Assembly (NCBI GenBank): GCA_965372135.1
Contig: CBDVBD010000013.1
Coordinates: 1 to 36,532, forward strand
Direction: 5' to 3'
DNA length: 36,532 nucleotides
Source of the DNA: CBDVBD01 sp965372135
Lineage (GTDB): Bacteria; Electryoneota; RPQS01; CBDVBD01
This document shows positions 33,972 to 36,532 of this stretch, one piece after another. Under the pieces are notes generated by a model. It worked only from the letters and a program-made list of their open reading frames with translations. It ran no database searches and was not told the origin of the DNA. Positions within the stretch are counted from its first letter, which is position 1; the number at the start of each line of letters is the position of its first letter. The position numbers and the translations under genes were made by a program.

Positions 33972-34382
33972 CTAATATGTCTGACTCTTTCGGTCATCGA
34001 TTAGCCTGCGCAGTTCGGGGGATCTCGCTTCTTTCAGGAGTCCCCGTTTTTGCAAGAAGTGTTCGATAGCCGTCGGATCACCTTCTGCCAACTTTAGGTA
34101 TCGCTTGACGGTGTTTTTGCTGATGCCGTAGGATCGTGCGGTGCCCCGGATTCCGCGACCGTCGATCAAACTGAGATAGATAAGGGCGATGGTGTTCCAA
34201 TCCAAACGGGAATCCCAGAAGGGCGATCCCTTAAGTTCGGAAAAGGTTTTACCGCAGCGACGGCAACCGATTAGGTGGACACGTTTCCGTCCATATCGTG
34301 TGAAGACGAAGAGGTTATTTCCACCCCGTTTGCCGTAGTCAGAGCATCGGATATTTGGACAGGAAAGGTCAGTCAACTTCAT
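33972..34382 (-). CDS. Solo IS1 InsA-like zinc-ribbon/HTH protein
   Basis: 136 residues. An N-terminal zinc ribbon (CPNIRC...GCRRCGKTF, Cys-x4-Cys and Cys-x2-Cys) and a helix-turn-helix (IRGTARSYGISKNTVKRYLKLA) match the InsA half of IS1-type transposases. The catalytic DDE (InsB) half is absent: the frame ends normally and no DDE ORF follows. So it is either a remnant or a domesticated DNA-binding protein. GGAGG lies 4 nt before the ATG and can be masked by the leader hairpin at 34383-34458. It is downstream of selD on the same strand (168 nt). Confidence 0.75.
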   Translation of the reverse strand: MKLTDLSCPNIRCSDYGKRGGNNLFVFTRYGRKRVHLIGCRRCGKTFSELKGSPFWDSRLDWNTIALIYLSLIDGRGIRGTARSYGISKNTVKRYLKLAEGDPTAIEHFLQKRGLLKEARSPELRRLIDDRKSQTY

Positions 34383-34458
34383 GATTCCTCCGGAGCCGTG
34401 TCAGTTGCCGATTTATGTGCTATCTCTACTGATACCATCGGCAAAGACGTGAGGAATC
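34383..34458 (-). promoter_or_regulatory. Ribosome-site-sequestering leader hairpin of the InsA-like gene
   Basis: On the minus strand GATTCCTC (34458-34451) pairs perfectly with GAGGAATC (34390-34383), which contains the ribosome binding site and abuts the ATG. An internal stem GCCGAT / ATCGGC (34442-34437, 34412-34407) closes the fold. This would hold translation down unless opened. Confidence 0.6.
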
Positions 34459-34549
34459 TTTAATATTACTGTCCCACCTGTAATTTAGGGAATGATGTCA
34501 ATATATGTAGTGATTTAGGGTGTTGTCTTTCTGTAAGTCTGTGATAATT

Positions 34550-35590
34550 TTACGGTAGGAGTATACGTTGTTGGTCGTTACGCATTTCCCCGATCTGCAC
34601 CGCTGCTTTTACACCCGCAGTTTTTAAGGCGGTGACTAATTGGTCAGCTTGGTCGCTGTCCACCACGATCAAAAGCCCTCCGGAAGTCTGGGCATCGAAC
34701 AGCAGCATAAGTAATCCTTCGGGAAAACCGGCTGGAATCTCCATGCCCTTCCCGAAATGCAGCCGGTTCTTTTGCGATCCGCCGGGAACTGCTCCCTTTT
34801 TCGCCATCTCCAACGCCGGTTCCACCCAAGGAACTTTGGCGGCACCGATTTCCCATCCATAGCCGGATGCCCAAGCGATCTCGGTGGCATGTCCTAACAA
34901 GCTGTAGCCGGTGATGTCGGTGCAGGCATTCACATCGTATTGCTCGATAACATCAGCGGCAGCTTTGTTCAATTGCATCATTACCTGTATGATATTTTCT
35001 GCTTCCGCCAATGTGATTATATCGGCTCTGAGTGCGGTTGTAATTACTCCGGAGCCTAATGGTTTAGTTAGAATCAGGGCATCTCCAGGCTTAGCCCCGG
35101 CATTAGTTAACATCCGCTTGGGATGTACGATACCGGTTACCGACAGACCATAGAAGGGTTCCGGACCGTCAACGGTATGTCCGCCTGCGATGGGAATACC
35201 AGCGTCCCGTGCGGTGTCTGCACCCCCGCGAAATATATCACCCAAAATTTCCGTGGGCAATTTGCTGGGATGGCTTGCGATATTTAACGCCATCAATGGC
35301 TTGGCGCCCATAGCGTACACATCCGACAACGAATTGGCGGCGGCAATGCGACCGAAAGTGTATGGATCGTCCACTACCGGAGTGAAGAAATCCAGCGTCT
35401 GCACCACGGCTACATCATCGGAGATCTGGTACACGGCGGCGTCATCGGCGCGGTCGTATCCCACCAACAGCTTTGGATCAACCAAGGGTGTTATTTGGGA
35501 TAGGGCTTTATCCAGCTCCGCTGGATTCATTTTCGACGCTCAACCGGCGCAACGCACCAGCTTCGTCAACCGGATAGGTTCTTCCGTCAC
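34550..35590 (-). CDS. selD: Selenide, water dikinase (selenophosphate synthetase), selenocysteine-containing
   Basis: 346 residues when read from GTG 35590 (AGGAG 9-10 nt upstream) through in-frame TGA at 35542-35540 as selenocysteine. It makes selenophosphate from selenide and ATP for Sec and selenouridine synthesis. With this start the N-terminus IRLTKLVRCAG-U-ASK aligns without gaps to E. coli SelD IRLTQYSHGAG-C-GCK: Sec17 falls exactly on catalytic Cys17 and Lys20 is conserved; total length is 346 against 347. Further signatures: DDAAVYQI, VQTLDFFTPVVDDPYTFGRIAAANSLSDVYAMG and GGHTVDGPEPFYG. An ATG at 35530 gives an open frame but would remove the catalytic residues. A SECIS-like hairpin lies at 35510-35526. 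Own promoter at 35680-35708. selA, selB and tRNA-Sec must lie elsewhere. Confidence 0.93.
35510..35526 (-). promoter_or_regulatory. Bacterial SECIS hairpin in selD
   Basis: On the minus strand AUCCAGC-GGA-GCUGGAU: a perfect 7-bp stem with a three-base loop whose first base is G. That G is the 21st base after the UGA. Known bacterial SECIS rules (loop 3-14 nt, G in the first two loop bases, loop about 16-37 nt after UGA) are all met. Confidence 0.75.
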
Positions 35591-35679
35591 GTTTGTGTCT
35601 CCTGTTCAGCCATATTAGACTTAGGTTGTGGATAGCTTGAGGGTAAATACGATAATCTTTGTTATCATCTACCTGCATT

Positions 35680-35708
35680 AAAATATCGAAAATTCCAATT
35701 AAAATCAA
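35680..35708 (-). promoter_or_regulatory. Promoter of selD
   Basis: On the minus strand TTGATT (35708-35703), a 17-nt spacer and TATTTT (35685-35680), giving a leader of about 80 nt to GTG 35590. Confidence 0.6.
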
Positions 35709-35778
35709 GCATAAAGTGCTCAAAGGTAAGTGGTTATTCTTAGCAGGGGGATGTTTTTTTCCCTTTGTAATGTTATCC

Positions 35779-35807
35779 TTGACTTTTATCAAAAAGATAA
35801 CTATATT
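35779..35807 (+). promoter_or_regulatory. Promoter of the third C25-like gene
   Basis: TTGACT (35779-35784), a 17-nt spacer and TATATT (35802-35807). The leader to GTG 35979 is about 165 nt and contains the long inverted repeat at 35876-35941. Confidence 0.65.
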
Positions 35808-35875
35808 TATATTAATAGGAGTGGGGAATGTTAAAGTCAATGTTCCCTGCTACTGAAGAATTTGGTATGTCTGTT

Positions 35876-35941
35876 TTCCGGGCGGAGAGCAATATCCAAA
35901 TTGGATTAGGGCAAGTTGGAAATAAAGCGATCCGCCCGGAA
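35876..35941 (+). promoter_or_regulatory. Structured 5' leader element
   Basis: A perfect 11-bp inverted repeat TTCCGGGCGGA (35876-35886) / TCCGCCCGGAA (35931-35941) encloses 44 nt that include a smaller palindrome ATCCAAATTGGAT. It lies entirely in the predicted mRNA leader, ending about 24 nt before AAGGAGG. There is no T tract after it, so it is not a terminator. It resembles the architecture of a regulatory leader but matches no riboswitch I know. Confidence 0.45.
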
Positions 35942-35978
35942 CATACAATCCGGTCTATTATGTGAAGGAGGAACTATC

Positions 35979-36532
35979 GTGTTGATGCAAGGCAGGATTG
36001 GGATTACAACGACCATGATCGTTGTAATATTGTGTTGGGTGACCATCGGGTCGGCATCTTGGGTGCCTTTTGGACCCACCCCGGAAAATGGTGCCGAAAT
36101 TAGTATGCTAACCACCGATGCAGTTCATACTACCTATGAAGTGCGGCTCCACGGGCTGCTAACGGAAACCGTGGACGTCCTGGGTACATCATGTATCGCG
36201 TTATCCATTCCCGGAACACCGATGATCATGGAACGCGGATTTCCGGAACTACCTATGATTCGTCAGGCTTTAGTCATTCCCGATCAGGGCAATGTAGTGG
36301 TGGAGGTGGTCGAAATCGAAACTCGGGATATTCTTATCGATGTGGTGAAACCGTCAAAAGGACACATTAACCGTAACATCGACCCCGCTACTGTACCCTA
36401 TATTTTCGACAACGTTTACCAGCAGGATGCCTGGTTTCCGGCAGAGGTGATTGTCCATGATGTTCCCTTCATCATCCGTGATGTCCGGGGAACGGTGGTG
36501 AAGGTGTTTGCGGTCAGGGTTAACCCGGTTCA
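35979..36532 (+). CDS. C25-type (gingipain-like) peptidase propeptide region, 3'-truncated by window edge
   Basis: 184 codons are visible and the frame is open to the right edge. It starts at GTG 35979, 7 nt after AAGGAGG (ATG 35985 is an alternative). A signal peptide is followed by a beta-rich segment with the propeptide pattern GFPELPMIRQALVIPDQGNVVVEV, then KPSKGHINRNIDPATVPYIF and DAWFPAEVIVHDVPFIIRDVRG, as in propeptides of FCB C25 peptidases. The catalytic domain would lie beyond the window. It differs clearly from the two peptidases at 1.6-6.7 kb, so it is not part of that tandem pair. Confidence 0.75.
   Translation, partial: MLMQGRIGITTTMIVVILCWVTIGSASWVPFGPTPENGAEISMLTTDAVHTTYEVRLHGLLTETVDVLGTSCIALSIPGTPMIMERGFPELPMIRQALVIPDQGNVVVEVVEIETRDILIDVVKPSKGHINRNIDPATVPYIFDNVYQQDAWFPAEVIVHDVPFIIRDVRGTVVKVFAVRVNPV

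Noticed and set aside
35508..35856. ORFs of 110 aa (35508-35840, minus) and 65 aa (35659-35856, plus) upstream of selD
   Set aside because: The minus ORF overlaps the selD start in another frame and the selD promoter; the plus ORF overlaps the promoter of the next gene. Composition is that of AT-rich intergenic DNA and no ribosome sites are seen.

Overview
The window looks like chromosomal DNA of an uncultured bacterium of the FCB (Bacteroidota-like) superphylum. The evidence is one secreted protein with a type IX (Por) secretion C-terminal sorting domain, gingipain-like C25 peptidases, LVIVD and seven-repeat propeller proteins, a Hep_Hag/S74 surface protein, and a protein O-mannosyltransferase-like DUF2723 protein. 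I cannot name the phylum from sequence alone. The standard code applies, except that one UGA (in selD) is best read as selenocysteine.

Layout. 1-12.9 kb is a secretome block: the 3' part of a trimeric spike/S74 protein, two tandem C25 peptidases, two convergent seven-repeat propeller proteins sharing a bidirectional terminator, and a secreted HExxH protein. 13.1-14.0 kb holds two serine tRNAs (UGA and GCU anticodons) around a small DUF4258/DUF2283 pair. 14.2-19.0 kb holds a TPR-nitrilase fusion and a DUF2723-TPR membrane protein; this stretch is bracketed by two 53-bp repeats derived from the tRNA-Ser(GCU) 3' end. 19.4-23.3 kb has a divergent pair: a lipoprotein serpin (-) and an LVIVD-repeat protein with a sorting domain (+). 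23.4-25.7 kb is a minus-strand regulatory/membrane module: a 68-aa secreted peptide, a multi-TM protein, an overlapping small TM protein and a degenerate NtrC-type AAA+ regulator. It is divergent from a plus-strand run of histidine kinase, HAD-like pseudoenzyme, prfA, prmC, tgt, yajC, def, fmt and a membrane protein (26.1-33.7 kb). This run joins signalling genes by ATGA overlaps to translation termination, tRNA modification and protein maturation genes. 33.8-35.6 kb is on the minus strand: a candidate structured small RNA, a solo IS1 InsA-like protein and selD. The window ends in the 5' part of a third C25-like protein.

Two results stand out. First, selD extends upstream of its apparent ATG through an in-frame UGA that aligns with catalytic Cys17 of E. 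coli SelD and is followed by a good bacterial SECIS hairpin, so SelD is itself probably a selenoprotein. Second, eleven promoters, on both strands, share a TTGAnn/TTGCAT box, a spacer of exactly 17 nt and a TAnnTT box (usually TATATT). That gives a house promoter model for this genome, and a close variant of it sits immediately upstream of the structured RNA candidate.

All functions are inferred from motifs read by eye; no database search was run.
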